From Paenibacillus sp. FSL K6-1096 (GTDB lineage: Bacteria; Bacillota; Bacilli; Paenibacillales; Paenibacillaceae), in the NCBI RefSeq assembly GCF_037977055.1, contig NZ_CP150274.1, positions 6,758,001 through 6,822,000 of the forward strand: a stretch of DNA of 64,000 bases. The letters run 5' to 3'. Within the stretch, counting starts at the first letter, position 1, and each line of letters opens with the position of its first letter. This document shows, in pieces, positions 23,310 to 32,587 of the stretch. Below the pieces are notes generated by a model that searched no databases, was not told the origin of the DNA, and was given only the letters and a program-made list of their open reading frames with translations. A program made the position numbers and the translations under genes.

Positions 23310-23708
23310 TCACTTATCCGTCTTCTTCAGCGTATAGGAACACACCGCCTGCTTCCCCTCCACATCATATTTAAGCGTCAACGTATCCTCTGATCTGGAG
23401 GCATTGATCTGGAAGGGCTGGGCATCGCGGTTGGTAATCTTGATTTCGATCGTATCATCCTTCTCATAAGAATAAGTGCCGTACGACATTTCAACGACAT
23501 TGCCGTTTGTTGCTTCAGTAGAGACGCCGCCGCCCCCGTTGACCGGATTCTTCATGAACCGGAAGCCGGTATAGCAGCCTTCACTGCCGGAGCTCAAGGC
23601 CCAGCGGCCTTCCACCTCTGTCTGGCCCGAGCGCTTCATGAATCCGTAAGTGGATACAGCTGCAACCAGTAAGACGGCTAGAGCGATTAGGTATTTCCAT
23701 TTTTTCAT
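23310..23708 (-). CDS. Membrane-anchored hypothetical protein
   Basis: 132 residues from ATG 23708, behind GGGAG. It has an N-terminal hydrophobic anchor (YLIALAVLLVAAVSTYGF) without a lipobox Cys. A beta-rich extracellular domain follows with two Cys (EGCYTGF and QAVCSYTL) that could form a disulfide, and the strand pattern TLTLKYDVEGK. No family was recognised. Confidence 0.65.
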   Translation of the reverse strand: MKKWKYLIALAVLLVAAVSTYGFMKRSGQTEVEGRWALSSGSEGCYTGFRFMKNPVNGGGGVSTEATNGNVVEMSYGTYSYEKDDTIEIKITNRDAQPFQINASRSEDTLTLKYDVEGKQAVCSYTLKKTDK

Positions 23709-23875
23709 AGGCGAAACTCCCTTCAATTTACTAATTTCCTACCCTCTGGCATAAGGGGTAAATCAAGAATCGGAATAATTTCCACCATAAATCAGCAATT
23801 TGCCACCTCAAAAACAAACATTCCCCTACGGTACACTTATTCATATAAGAGAAACCTATGAGAGGGGTACAGGGA

Positions 23876-25258
23876 ATGAACAAAGCGAAATACCTTACGC
23901 TGACGCTGGCTTCCATCATACTCACAGGTTCACTCGCAGCGGGCGGGGCAGACAACACCAGCGGAACCATTGCCGCGAATGAATATACCGGGGAGGCTGC
24001 AACAGATATTGCGGCGGCTGCAGGGGCAGGGACGGAGAAACAGCCGCAGACCGGGCCGCAACCGAAGGTGGAGCTGACCTTCTGGACACTCGGCGGCACA
24101 AATTATGAGGATCTGGCCGGTGCTTACACTAAGGAACATCCGGATGTGACGATCAAGGTGCTGAAGGCGGATGACGGAAATGCGCTGCACCAGAAGCTGT
24201 CTGCGGCCTTCGCGGCAGGCACTGGAGTGCCCGATATTTATCAGCTTGAGGCCGGTCTTGTGGACCAGTATCTGGCAGAGCAGGACCAGTTCTATAATCT
24301 GAACGAGCTTGGGGCCGGGGACATCGAGGCAGATTACCTGAAATGGACCTGGAGACAGGCCTCGTCTGCGGACGGAAGCTTCCAGCTTGGACTGCCGGCA
24401 GATATCGGGCCTACTGTGGTGTTCTACCGCAAGGACCTGGCTGAAGCCGCCGGCCTGCCCGGCGATCCGGAAGGCTTCAGTGCAGCGATTGATACATGGA
24501 CCAAATTCGCTGCCGCAGCGAAGGCCGTCAAGGAGAAGACCGGCAAATCATTCTCCGGGCTGGCGGACCTGACGTATAATGCGCTGCGCGACCAGTCGGT
24601 GGATGAAATCTATTACAGCAGGGCGGACGGCAGCTTCTTCGGTGATACGAATCCTTATGTGCAGCGGGCGTATGACTACACGGCCAAGGGTATTCAGGAG
24701 GGCTGGATCAGCTATGCGGACATCCGGTCGCCGGAGTGGGAGCAGGGGCTGCGCAGCGGCGAGTTCGCCGCGGTGGCCGGACCGGCGTGGCTGGCCGGGA
24801 CCCTTAAGCAGAGTGTACCCGCTTCTGTGGGAGAGTGGAGAATTGCCCAGCTGGCAGAAGGGGCCGGTAATTGGGGCGGCTCGTATATGACGCTGCCTAA
24901 GGCGGGGAAGCACCCTGAGGCAGCTTATGCCTTTATTGCATGGCTGGTGAACAAGGAGAACCAGCAGGAATCTTTTGCTGCACAAGGCCTGATTCCATCT
25001 ATTCCGTCCCTCTACAGTGATCCTGCATTCGCGGCTCTCCGCGATGACTTCTTCGGCGGCCAGCAGACTGGAGCCGAATTCGGCAAGGCAGCCAGCCGGG
25101 TGAAGCCGGTCTATTACGGGCCGCTGCACGAAGAGACGGACGCCCTGTTCAAGCATGCGCTCGGCAATGTGCTGGTGAAGGGAGCCAATCCGGCGCAGGA
25201 GTGGCGTTCAGCAGTGAAGCAGGCGCGAAAGCTCGCAGCAGCAGGGGAGAATCGTTGA
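23876..25258 (+). CDS. Extracellular sugar-type solute-binding protein (lacks lipobox Cys)
   Basis: 460 residues of the ABC sugar-binding family 1 (PF01547/13416): VELTFWTLGGTNYEDLAGAY, YQLEAGLVDQYLAEQDQFYN, GLPADIGPTVVFYRKDLAEA and AAYAFIAWLVNKENQQ. A signal peptide is clear (MNKAKYLTLTLASIILTGS), but the expected lipobox LAAC reads LAAG, so it cannot be a normal lipoprotein. It starts the cluster SBP, histidine kinase, SBP, response regulator. No permease genes are present, so sensing rather than transport is plausible. ATG 23876 was chosen behind the GGGG/AGGGA stretch; 23858 is an alternative. Confidence 0.85.
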   Translation: MNKAKYLTLTLASIILTGSLAAGGADNTSGTIAANEYTGEAATDIAAAAGAGTEKQPQTGPQPKVELTFWTLGGTNYEDLAGAYTKEHPDVTIKVLKADDGNALHQKLSAAFAAGTGVPDIYQLEAGLVDQYLAEQDQFYNLNELGAGDIEADYLKWTWRQASSADGSFQLGLPADIGPTVVFYRKDLAEAAGLPGDPEGFSAAIDTWTKFAAAAKAVKEKTGKSFSGLADLTYNALRDQSVDEIYYSRADGSFFGDTNPYVQRAYDYTAKGIQEGWISYADIRSPEWEQGLRSGEFAAVAGPAWLAGTLKQSVPASVGEWRIAQLAEGAGNWGGSYMTLPKAGKHPEAAYAFIAWLVNKENQQESFAAQGLIPSIPSLYSDPAFAALRDDFFGGQQTGAEFGKAASRVKPVYYGPLHEETDALFKHALGNVLVKGANPAQEWRSAVKQARKLAAAGENR

Positions 25259-25370
25259 CTCTGACGTCTGCGTTTGCACCGGTGTGATTTGGTACAAGTT
25301 CCGGACAGGAGATCAGGCGGAGGGTGGAGAATATTACAACACAGAGACAAGCAGGAGGAAGGTACTGTAC

Positions 25371-27098
25371 ATGAAGCTCCGCCGCAAAATCTTGCTCGCA
25401 ATCATTCTCCTGGTATTCATTCCCGTAATCGTCATGGGCACTGTGACGTATGTGAATTTCTCGAACGCCATGGAGAAGAAATCCAATAACTTCTACTGGA
25501 TCTCCCTGAAGGAGACCGACCGGAAGCTGAAGTTTGCATTGAGCGAGATTACCTCAACCACCAATTCGGCCATTACACAGCCCCCGATCCAGCAGGCGCT
25601 GAAGCAGCAGAACTTCGTGCTGACCTATGACAACAAGCAACTGATTAACAATCTGCTGTTTGTGCAGCCGATGATTACCTCCTTCAGTATCTATGGCAAA
25701 GACCGGCTGATCTATCAGTACAATGCGCCGATGTCTTTTGCCGAAATGGAACGTCAGGTCTGGTTCGGAGCGATGGAGCGGGCGGAGGGGCGTCCGGTGT
25801 GGTCCGGTCCCGGCGAGAACGGCTCGGCTGCCGCAGGCAAGCCTGTGCTGGTGCAGGCCAGAGTGATCAAGGACTTCTACTCGCTGGAGGATATCGGCTA
25901 TCTGGTGGTGTATGTGAAGCCGGATCTGCTGGACCAGATTTTCTGGGAGGCGGCTACCCTGAGAGAAGGGGATATTCTGCTGGTGAACAAGCACGGCAAT
26001 ATCGTCTTCAACAAGTCGGGGGAGCATATCGGGGAGCGGACGGAGTTCCCTTTTCTGCAGGAGAATTATGTTCAGGAACAGGACTATTACATCGATAACT
26101 ATCAGGATAAAAGATCGCTGATCACCTTCCTCCCCTCCGACAACTCGGACTGGTATCTGGCCGCGATTACACCGATGGATCTCATCTCCGCCGAATCAGC
26201 CTCCATCCGCAATCTGGCGGTTATTCTCGGGGTTGTTTCGCTGTTGTCCGCTTTTCTGTTCGACCGTTATTTCATCCGCAGGCTGGTCCGGATCATTAAC
26301 AGCGCGGTGAACGGGATGAAGCGCGTCAAGCAGGGGATCTTCATGCCGATTGCCGTACCGCTGCGTGCCAATGATGAGAGCGACTCGCTGATCGACGGCT
26401 TCAACCGGATGAGCTCACAGATCAATGAGCTGATTGAACAGGTGCAGGCCGAGCAGAGCAGCAAGAAGGAGGCGGAGCTGAAGGCGCTGATGGCGCAGAT
26501 TAATCCGCATTTTATCTATAATTCCCTGGAATCCATTAACTCAATGGCCGTGATTGCGGGCAACAAGGATATCAGCCGGATGGTCGTCTCGCTCGGAAGA
26601 CTGCTGCGGATCAGCATCAGCCAGAACCAGGAGCTGATTCCGCTGCAGATGGAGTTCGAGCATGTCCGCCATTATCTGGATATCCAGAAGTTCCGCTTCG
26701 GGGAGAAATTCCTGTATGAGCTGGAGCTGCCGGATTCGCTGAAGTACGTGATGACGCAGAAGCTGATTGTCCAGCCGATCGTTGAGAACGCTTTATATCA
26801 TGCCATTGAGCATATGGAGGAGCAGGGCACCATCACGGTGAGCGCGCAGGAGAACGGCAATGATGTCATTATTATTGTGAAGGATAACGGACCGGGCTTC
26901 GATCTTGCGGTGCTGATGAGCGAGTGGAACAAGGAGCGCCCGAATCCCAAGAAATACAGCGACAGCGGGGTGGGGCTGAAGAATGTGCATGAGCGCCTGA
27001 ATATCCGGTTCGGCCATCCGTATGGGATTATGGTCTGCTCGTCCCCCGGGTTCGGGTCCACCATTTGTATCCGGATTCCGAGGATTCAGCCAACATGA
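25371..27098 (+). CDS. YesM-type sensor histidine kinase
   Basis: 575 residues. There is one membrane segment at about 9-28 and a second at about 285-305, with an extracellular dCache-like sensor between them. A HAMP domain (IINSAVNGMKRVKQGIF) follows, then the His_kinase domain with QINPHFIYNSLESIN (phospho-His) and a HATPase with VENALYHAIEH (N box) and DNGPGFDL / GVGLKNVHERL (G boxes). ATG 25371 is preceded by CAGGAGGAAGG. Such kinases pair with YesN-type regulators to control carbohydrate uptake. Here the partner is the response regulator at 28499, and two binding proteins flank the kinase, suggesting binding-protein-assisted sensing. Confidence 0.93.
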   Translation: MKLRRKILLAIILLVFIPVIVMGTVTYVNFSNAMEKKSNNFYWISLKETDRKLKFALSEITSTTNSAITQPPIQQALKQQNFVLTYDNKQLINNLLFVQPMITSFSIYGKDRLIYQYNAPMSFAEMERQVWFGAMERAEGRPVWSGPGENGSAAAGKPVLVQARVIKDFYSLEDIGYLVVYVKPDLLDQIFWEAATLREGDILLVNKHGNIVFNKSGEHIGERTEFPFLQENYVQEQDYYIDNYQDKRSLITFLPSDNSDWYLAAITPMDLISAESASIRNLAVILGVVSLLSAFLFDRYFIRRLVRIINSAVNGMKRVKQGIFMPIAVPLRANDESDSLIDGFNRMSSQINELIEQVQAEQSSKKEAELKALMAQINPHFIYNSLESINSMAVIAGNKDISRMVVSLGRLLRISISQNQELIPLQMEFEHVRHYLDIQKFRFGEKFLYELELPDSLKYVMTQKLIVQPIVENALYHAIEHMEEQGTITVSAQENGNDVIIIVKDNGPGFDLAVLMSEWNKERPNPKKYSDSGVGLKNVHERLNIRFGHPYGIMVCSSPGFGSTICIRIPRIQPT

Positions 27099-27112
27099 GA
27101 AGGGGAGAACGC

Positions 27113-28480
27113 ATGAACAAGGAGCGGAAGGCGGCCGGCTGGCTGACCAATTGGGGGTGGGTGCTGCTCTACATCCTGCTGATGGCCGGTGCGGTCGGGT
27201 TCATTCTGCAGGAGAAGAGCGGACAGATTGAGGAGTACCCTCCCGAGAAAATCACCTTAACCTTCCGCCACTTCTGGATCAAGGAGCATGACCGCCCGCT
27301 GCTAAGCATCTTTGAGGAGGTGGTCAAGGCTTATCAGGAGAGCCACCCGAATGTGAAGGTGAACTTCGAAGGGCTGGACCAGACCATCCACCGCGAGCAG
27401 CGGCTGAAGAGCGAGATGGTGACCGGCACGCCGCCGGATATGTTCGTGCTGTTCGGCGGGGCAGAGATTGAGCCGTATGTCCGCTCGAACCGGCTGATGG
27501 ACCTGACGGCATTCACGGAAGAGAACGGGCTGAAGCAGCAGTTCAAGGACCTTCATCTCTGGACCTTTAACCAGCATATCTATGGTCTGCCGATTGAAGG
27601 CAATGCGGAGCCGCTATACTATAACAAAAGGATCTTCGAGCAGTTGGGGCTTACGGTTCCCCGCACGCTTGCGGAGCTCGATCAGGTGATCGGGAGGCTT
27701 AACGCTGCGGGGTACATCCCGTTCGCGCTGGGCAATGAGGACCTGTGGCCTGCCGGAGTGTTCGCCCATTACCTGATGGACCGCTATGCCGGTCCCGAGC
27801 TGATTCAGGAGCTGGTGAGCGGAGTGCCGGGGGTGAGCTTCCAGAGCAGCGGATACCTGGAGGCCTTCCGCCATCTGAACCGCTGGATCGGCGAAGGAGC
27901 CTTCAGCGGGGATGCCAATAATGTGTCCACAGAGAACGCTGTTAAGCTGTTCACCGGGGGCAAAGCGGCCATGTACCTGAACGGCAACTGGGATATCAAT
28001 CTGTTCTCCGGCCCCGCCGCTCCGGCTGACTTCCAGAACCAGGTCGGGGTGATGCCGTTCCCGGCCCGTGTTCCGGGGAGCGAGGCCTCTATCGCCGGGG
28101 GCTACACGATCGGGATCGGGCTGTCTTCGAGCCTTACCGGGGCGAAGCGCGAGGCCGCGCTGGAGCTGATGAAGGCTTTCTATACAAAGGAAGTTCAGAC
28201 CCGGATCGTCTATGAGGGGCTGCGGATTCCCTCGATACGGATCGGCTTCGATCCTCAGAAGACGGGGCCGGTCTTCGCCCAGGTTATGGAGCTGATGGAG
28301 CAGAATAACCAGAGCTTCGTACCCTACGACAATCTGCTGTCGCCAGAGGTCAAAACAACCTTCCTCAGCGTCATCGAAGAGATGATCGACAAGAAAATAC
28401 AGGCGGATACAGCCCTGAAGGAGCTGCAGACCGCATCCAAGCAATACTGGAATCTGATCCGCAGTTCAGCCGGTCAATAG
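27113..28480 (+). CDS. Second extracellular solute-binding protein, N-terminally membrane anchored
   Basis: 455 residues, sugar-binding family 1: KITLTFRHFWIKEHDRPLL, VKVNFEGLDQTIHREQRLKS, TPPDMFVLFGGAEIEPYV, YGLPIEGNAEPLYYNKRIFE and GGKAAMYLNGNWDINLF. The N-terminus (WGWVLLYILLMAGAVGFIL) is hydrophobic but has neither a lipobox nor a clear cleavage site, so it probably stays as a membrane anchor. ATG 27113 lies behind AAGGGGAG. It sits between the kinase and the regulator genes with short gaps, in one operon. This anchored form fits a sensor co-receptor better than a transporter subunit. Confidence 0.87.
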   Translation: MNKERKAAGWLTNWGWVLLYILLMAGAVGFILQEKSGQIEEYPPEKITLTFRHFWIKEHDRPLLSIFEEVVKAYQESHPNVKVNFEGLDQTIHREQRLKSEMVTGTPPDMFVLFGGAEIEPYVRSNRLMDLTAFTEENGLKQQFKDLHLWTFNQHIYGLPIEGNAEPLYYNKRIFEQLGLTVPRTLAELDQVIGRLNAAGYIPFALGNEDLWPAGVFAHYLMDRYAGPELIQELVSGVPGVSFQSSGYLEAFRHLNRWIGEGAFSGDANNVSTENAVKLFTGGKAAMYLNGNWDINLFSGPAAPADFQNQVGVMPFPARVPGSEASIAGGYTIGIGLSSSLTGAKREAALELMKAFYTKEVQTRIVYEGLRIPSIRIGFDPQKTGPVFAQVMELMEQNNQSFVPYDNLLSPEVKTTFLSVIEEMIDKKIQADTALKELQTASKQYWNLIRSSAGQ

Positions 28481-28498
28481 ATCTGGAGGCATGAGATA

Positions 28499-30091
28499 AT
28501 GGAAGCTGACGATAAATATAAGGTGCTGCTCGTCGATGATGAGCCGCTCATACTGCGCAGTCTGAGGGTTGCTGTCCCGTGGGAGGAGCTGGGTCTGACG
28601 ATTGCCGGCGAAGCGAAGAACGGAGAGACTGCTCTGCAGCTTATACAGGAGACCTCGCCGCATATTGTAATCAGCGACATCCGTATGCCGGTGCTGGACG
28701 GGATCGCCCTGATGAAGCAGGTGCTTCCGCGCAGCGCCCAGCTGATCTTCATCTTCATCAGCGGCTACGGGGAATTCGAGTATGCCCGGGAGGCGCTGCG
28801 TGCCGGTGCGTTCGACTATCTGCTGAAGCCGATTGACCATGAGGAGCTGACGGACATGCTGGTGAGGGCCCGGGAGCGGCTGGACCGCCAAAGGGAGAAC
28901 GAGCAGATGCTGCTCTCGGTGCAGACCCTGTCGCTGCTGGCCCGCGAGCGGATGCTGGCCGAGTTCACGCTCGGCAATCCGCGTCCGCTGCAGCACCTGA
29001 AATGGCTGGAGAACAGCGAGCTGGAGCAGGACTATTTCATGGCGGTCGTCCGCCTGGATGATTACGCCGGACTTACCGCCAGATGGAGCGCGGAGGAGAA
29101 GCAGCTGTGGCTGTTTGCCGTCCGCAACATTCTGGAGGAGTGGTCGATGCAGCACGGCGCGCTGTCGGTGTTCCCGTTCTACAACGGGGAGTGGATTCTG
29201 CTCTTCCCGGCTGGCGCTGCTGCTAACCGCAAAGAGCTGGGAGAGCAGCTGATTGGCGGCATCCGCCGGTACGCCAAGCTGGATTGCTCTGTCGGCATCA
29301 GCCGTACCACCCGGGGGATTGACCAGTTAAGCACGGTGTACCCTTTGGCGGCCCAGGCGCTATATCAGCGCTTCTATTCGGGAGAAGCCGGTGTGTTCAT
29401 CGATGAAGAGACGGCGGCACCCGGCAGCCGCGAGGTGAAGTATCCGAAGGAGCTGGAGCTGGCGCTGATGGAGAGCATCCGCACGCTGAACCTGGAGCGC
29501 ATGCTTACGCTGTTCGATGAGCTGGCAGTCTTCATTGAAGCCCAGGCTCTGCCGCAGAAGCTGGCCGGCCACCTGATTCTGGAGCTGAGCGTGGTGCTGT
29601 ACCGGCAATTCGAGCATCTGAACACGCACGGTGAGTGGTCGGTGGAGAGCCTGCTGACCAAGCTGAACGATCTGGGTACGCTGTCGGGAATGATTGAGGC
29701 GCTCAAAACAGAGTTCCGCGAATGGCTGGAGCAGAGCCACAAAACCGCAGCCCGGGAGGACGGGCGGAGCATCATCGAGAAGGCCAAACGGTATATTGAA
29801 TCCAATTACCACAAGGATCTCAGTATTGAGGAAGTATCTGAGGTCGCGGATCTTAGCATCAGCCACTTTTGCACTCTGTTCAAGCAGATCTCCGGCTACA
29901 CCTTTCTGGAATTCGTCACCCATTGCCGGATGGAGAAGGCCAAGTACATTCTGCGCAGCAGCAGTGTGAAGGTCTACCAGGTCGCGCCGCTTGTCGGCTA
30001 CCAGGACCCCAGGTATTTCACGCAGGTGTTCAAGAAGGCGACCGGCAAGACGCCAACGGAGTACCGTGAGGAGCATGTGAAGCAGGTTTGA
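28499..30091 (+). CDS. YesN-type response regulator with AraC output domain
   Basis: 530 residues. The receiver domain occupies 1-125, with acidic pocket LLVDDEPLI and phospho-acceptor Asp60 in VISDIRMPVLDG. The long middle region (about 140-420) is of the type usual in this family. The C-terminal AraC domain has its first helix-turn-helix at LSIEEVSEVADLSISHFCTL and second at KVYQVAPLVGYQDPRYFTQV, ending VFKKATGKTPTEYR. It should activate carbohydrate-related genes when phosphorylated by the kinase at 25371. The targets are not evident in the window unless it autoregulates this cluster. Confidence 0.93.
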   Translation: MEADDKYKVLLVDDEPLILRSLRVAVPWEELGLTIAGEAKNGETALQLIQETSPHIVISDIRMPVLDGIALMKQVLPRSAQLIFIFISGYGEFEYAREALRAGAFDYLLKPIDHEELTDMLVRARERLDRQRENEQMLLSVQTLSLLARERMLAEFTLGNPRPLQHLKWLENSELEQDYFMAVVRLDDYAGLTARWSAEEKQLWLFAVRNILEEWSMQHGALSVFPFYNGEWILLFPAGAAANRKELGEQLIGGIRRYAKLDCSVGISRTTRGIDQLSTVYPLAAQALYQRFYSGEAGVFIDEETAAPGSREVKYPKELELALMESIRTLNLERMLTLFDELAVFIEAQALPQKLAGHLILELSVVLYRQFEHLNTHGEWSVESLLTKLNDLGTLSGMIEALKTEFREWLEQSHKTAAREDGRSIIEKAKRYIESNYHKDLSIEEVSEVADLSISHFCTLFKQISGYTFLEFVTHCRMEKAKYILRSSSVKVYQVAPLVGYQDPRYFTQVFKKATGKTPTEYREEHVKQV

Positions 30092-30109
30092 TTGAAGTTA
30101 CAAACCAAC

Positions 30110-30125
30110 TATGACAAATGTCATA
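30110..30125. promoter_or_regulatory. Candidate DesR operator upstream of des
   Basis: TATGACAAATGTCATA is a perfect 7-base-arm palindrome centred about 66 bases before the expected transcription start. A degenerate second site (TATGAC ... GTGACA) lies at 30142-30161. The des promoter has a good -10 (TATAAT, 30172-30177) but no -35, as expected for an activator-dependent promoter. Confidence 0.6.
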
Positions 30126-30231
30126 CACCAGGGTTGATGTTTATGACTTACGGGGGTGACACTTTCTTCTTTATAATGGAAGTAGATGAAGTGTCCCTAG
30201 AATGGATGCATCCGAGGAGGAACCGATCCCG

Positions 30232-31299
30232 ATGACCACCCCCCAGCTTCCCGGGCTTTCCAGCCTGAAAAAAAGTGTAGCTCCCTACGAACAAACGAGC
30301 CGCAAGACGAGCATAAGACAGATGATCAATACACTGGTGCCGCTGGTGCTGTTATGGGCCGCTGCCTATTTTAGCCTAAACGTCTCCTATGGCCTTACCC
30401 TGCTGTTTGCGATTCCGGCGGCCGGGTTCGTGATCCGCACGTTTATTATTTTTCATGACTGCTGCCACGGGTCGTTCTTCAAGAACCGCAAGGCGAATGA
30501 TATTCTCGGAACGCTCACCGGTGTGCTGACTCTGGTCCCTTACCGCCAGTGGAAACGCAGCCACTCGATCCATCATGCCGGCAGCAGCAATCTTGACAAA
30601 AGAGGCATCGGCGACATCTGGATTATGACCGTGGACGAATACAAGGCGGCGAAGCCGCTGGAGCGGCTCTTCTACCGGATCTACCGCAACCCGCTGGTGA
30701 TGTTCATCCTCGGACCGATTGCTGTATTCCTGATCCAGTACCGGTTCAACGTCAAAGGGGCCAGACGCAAGGAACGGATGAACACCTATCTGACAAATGT
30801 CCTGATCGCTGCTCTCTACACCGGGCTGATTCTGGCCATGGGCTGGCAGGCGTTCCTGCTGGTGCAGCTGCCGATTGTGTTCGTGTCCGGGTTCCTGGGC
30901 ATCTGGCTGTTCTATGTACAGCACCAGTTCGAGCATACCTACTTCGAGCACGATGAAGAATGGAGTTATATCAACGCGGCCGTAGAGGGAAGCTCCTATT
31001 ATAAGCTGCCGAAGCTGCTGCAATGGATCACCGGCAATATCGGCTTCCACCATGTGCATCACTTAAGCCCGAAGGTGCCGAATTACAATCTGGAGCTGGC
31101 CCACAACGCGACCCCGCCGCTGCAAAAAGCAACCACCATCACGCTCGGCACCAGCCTCCAGGCGCTGAAATACCGTCTGTGGGATGAGCAGCGCAAGGCT
31201 TTTGTCAGCTTCAGGGAAATGAAGCAGCTCCAGCGCCAGAGCAAGCCCGCCGCAGCTGAGAGGCTGAAGGTGATCAAGCCGGGGCTTCAGAGTGAATAG
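30232..31299 (+). CDS. des: Acyl-lipid desaturase
   Basis: 355 residues of the membrane fatty acid desaturase family. The three histidine boxes are HDCCHGSFF, HSIHH and HHVHH, which bind the di-iron centre. Four or more membrane segments flank them. The enzyme introduces a cis double bond in membrane phospholipid acyl chains, restoring fluidity after cold shock (delta-5 in Bacillus subtilis). ATG 30232 is behind GAGGAGG; an upstream ATG at 30202 would place that site inside the gene. It is followed by desK and desR, the regulators of this very gene in Bacillus. Confidence 0.92.
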   Translation: MTTPQLPGLSSLKKSVAPYEQTSRKTSIRQMINTLVPLVLLWAAAYFSLNVSYGLTLLFAIPAAGFVIRTFIIFHDCCHGSFFKNRKANDILGTLTGVLTLVPYRQWKRSHSIHHAGSSNLDKRGIGDIWIMTVDEYKAAKPLERLFYRIYRNPLVMFILGPIAVFLIQYRFNVKGARRKERMNTYLTNVLIAALYTGLILAMGWQAFLLVQLPIVFVSGFLGIWLFYVQHQFEHTYFEHDEEWSYINAAVEGSSYYKLPKLLQWITGNIGFHHVHHLSPKVPNYNLELAHNATPPLQKATTITLGTSLQALKYRLWDEQRKAFVSFREMKQLQRQSKPAAAERLKVIKPGLQSE

Positions 31300-31447
31300 A
31301 ACGGTTACGAGCGAGAAAGACTTCCCCGGCGTGCAGGAGGCCGGAGCGGGTCTTTCTTTTGATATGAAGCCAGGGTCCCTCTTGCAGATTGCGGGAAGAT
31401 ATGTGCTAAAATGGGGGTATACTCTTACTGGCAAAAGGATGGCTGAC

Positions 31448-32587
31448 ATGCAGAAGTGGCATCACATTTTTCATAAAAGCACCGGGCTGAGCCCTTATGT
31501 ATGGGTCGTATTCTATATACTCCCCTTCTATTTCATCTTCCGTTCCTCCTCAGCGGACCGCTGGGTGTACGGCTTTGTGATGATAATCTGCTTCTTCGCC
31601 TGTTATGTGCTGTCGTTCAAGTCGAAGGGCTGGCTGGTCTATTTCTGGACGGTCGGGCAGATGGTGGTCTCGATCACGATGACGCTGCTGTTCGGGTATA
31701 TGTATTTTGCACTGTTCCTGGCCTTCTTCATCGGGAATATCCAGAAAAGAACTGCCTTCTTCACGCTCTATCCCATCCATCTGCTCACCACGATTGTATC
31801 GATTAACTATGAGCTGATTATGCGCAATCCTGTGTTCCTCTCGCAGCTGCCTTTCGTGCTGGTCAGTATTATTGCTGTTGTGCTGCTCCCGGTCACCACC
31901 TATAACCGCAATAACCAGGACCGGCTGCAGGGACAGCTGGAGGACGCCAACAAACGGATCTCCGAGCTGGTCATTATGGAGGAACGCCAGCGCATCTCGC
32001 GGGATCTGCATGATACACTGGGACAGAGGCTGTCGCTGATCGGACTCAAAAGTGACCTGGCCGGCAAGCTGATCGCCAAGAATCCGGCCCAGGCGCTGGT
32101 CGAAATCAATGACGTCCGCAACACCGCGCGTAGTGCGCTGAAGGAGGTCCGGGAGATGATTACCCAGATGCGGGGCATCCGGCTGGAAGACGAGCTGGTG
32201 CGCATCCGGCAGCTGCTCCAGGCGGCAGAAATTGAATATGTGCTGGAGGGAGAGCCGGATCTGTCGCATACGTCGCTGATTACCGAGAATGTGCTGAGCA
32301 TGTGCATGAAGGAAGCCGTGACGAACGTAGTGAAGCACAGCGGCGCGTCCCTCTGCCGGATCGGGATGGAATCTACCCGGACGGAGCTGGTCATTAAGGT
32401 AATGGACAACGGCGGGGGCATTGAGGCGAACCGGCTATACCATAAGGGCCATGGGCTGCAGGGTATGAAGGAACGGCTGGAATTCGTCAACGGTTCAATG
32501 GAAGTGACTCAGGAGGAAGGAACGACAGTGGTTATTAAGGTGCCGAATGCTTCTCAGCAGCCGGACATGGAGGTGAACGCGCAATGA
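31448..32587 (+). CDS. desK: DesK membrane-fluidity thermosensor histidine kinase
   Basis: 379 residues from ATG 31448, where AAAAGG lies 9 bases upstream (ATG 31439 abuts it). The N-terminus matches DesK from its first helix (FHKSTGLSPYVWVVFYILPF), with four to five short membrane segments forming the thickness sensor. The dimerisation domain has VIMEERQRISRDLHDTLGQR (phospho-His), and the HATPase has CMKEAVTNVVKHSGA and KGHGLQGMKERLEFV. Cold thickens the membrane and switches DesK to kinase mode. The frame is open further upstream to 31292, but that part overlaps des and carries no DesK homology. The stop overlaps desR by 4 bases. Confidence 0.93.
   Translation: MQKWHHIFHKSTGLSPYVWVVFYILPFYFIFRSSSADRWVYGFVMIICFFACYVLSFKSKGWLVYFWTVGQMVVSITMTLLFGYMYFALFLAFFIGNIQKRTAFFTLYPIHLLTTIVSINYELIMRNPVFLSQLPFVLVSIIAVVLLPVTTYNRNNQDRLQGQLEDANKRISELVIMEERQRISRDLHDTLGQRLSLIGLKSDLAGKLIAKNPAQALVEINDVRNTARSALKEVREMITQMRGIRLEDELVRIRQLLQAAEIEYVLEGEPDLSHTSLITENVLSMCMKEAVTNVVKHSGASLCRIGMESTRTELVIKVMDNGGGIEANRLYHKGHGLQGMKERLEFVNGSMEVTQEEGTTVVIKVPNASQQPDMEVNAQ

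Noticed and set aside
31292..31447. N-terminal extension of DesK
   Set aside because: DesK similarity begins at 31448; the extension overlaps des and has no ribosome site.
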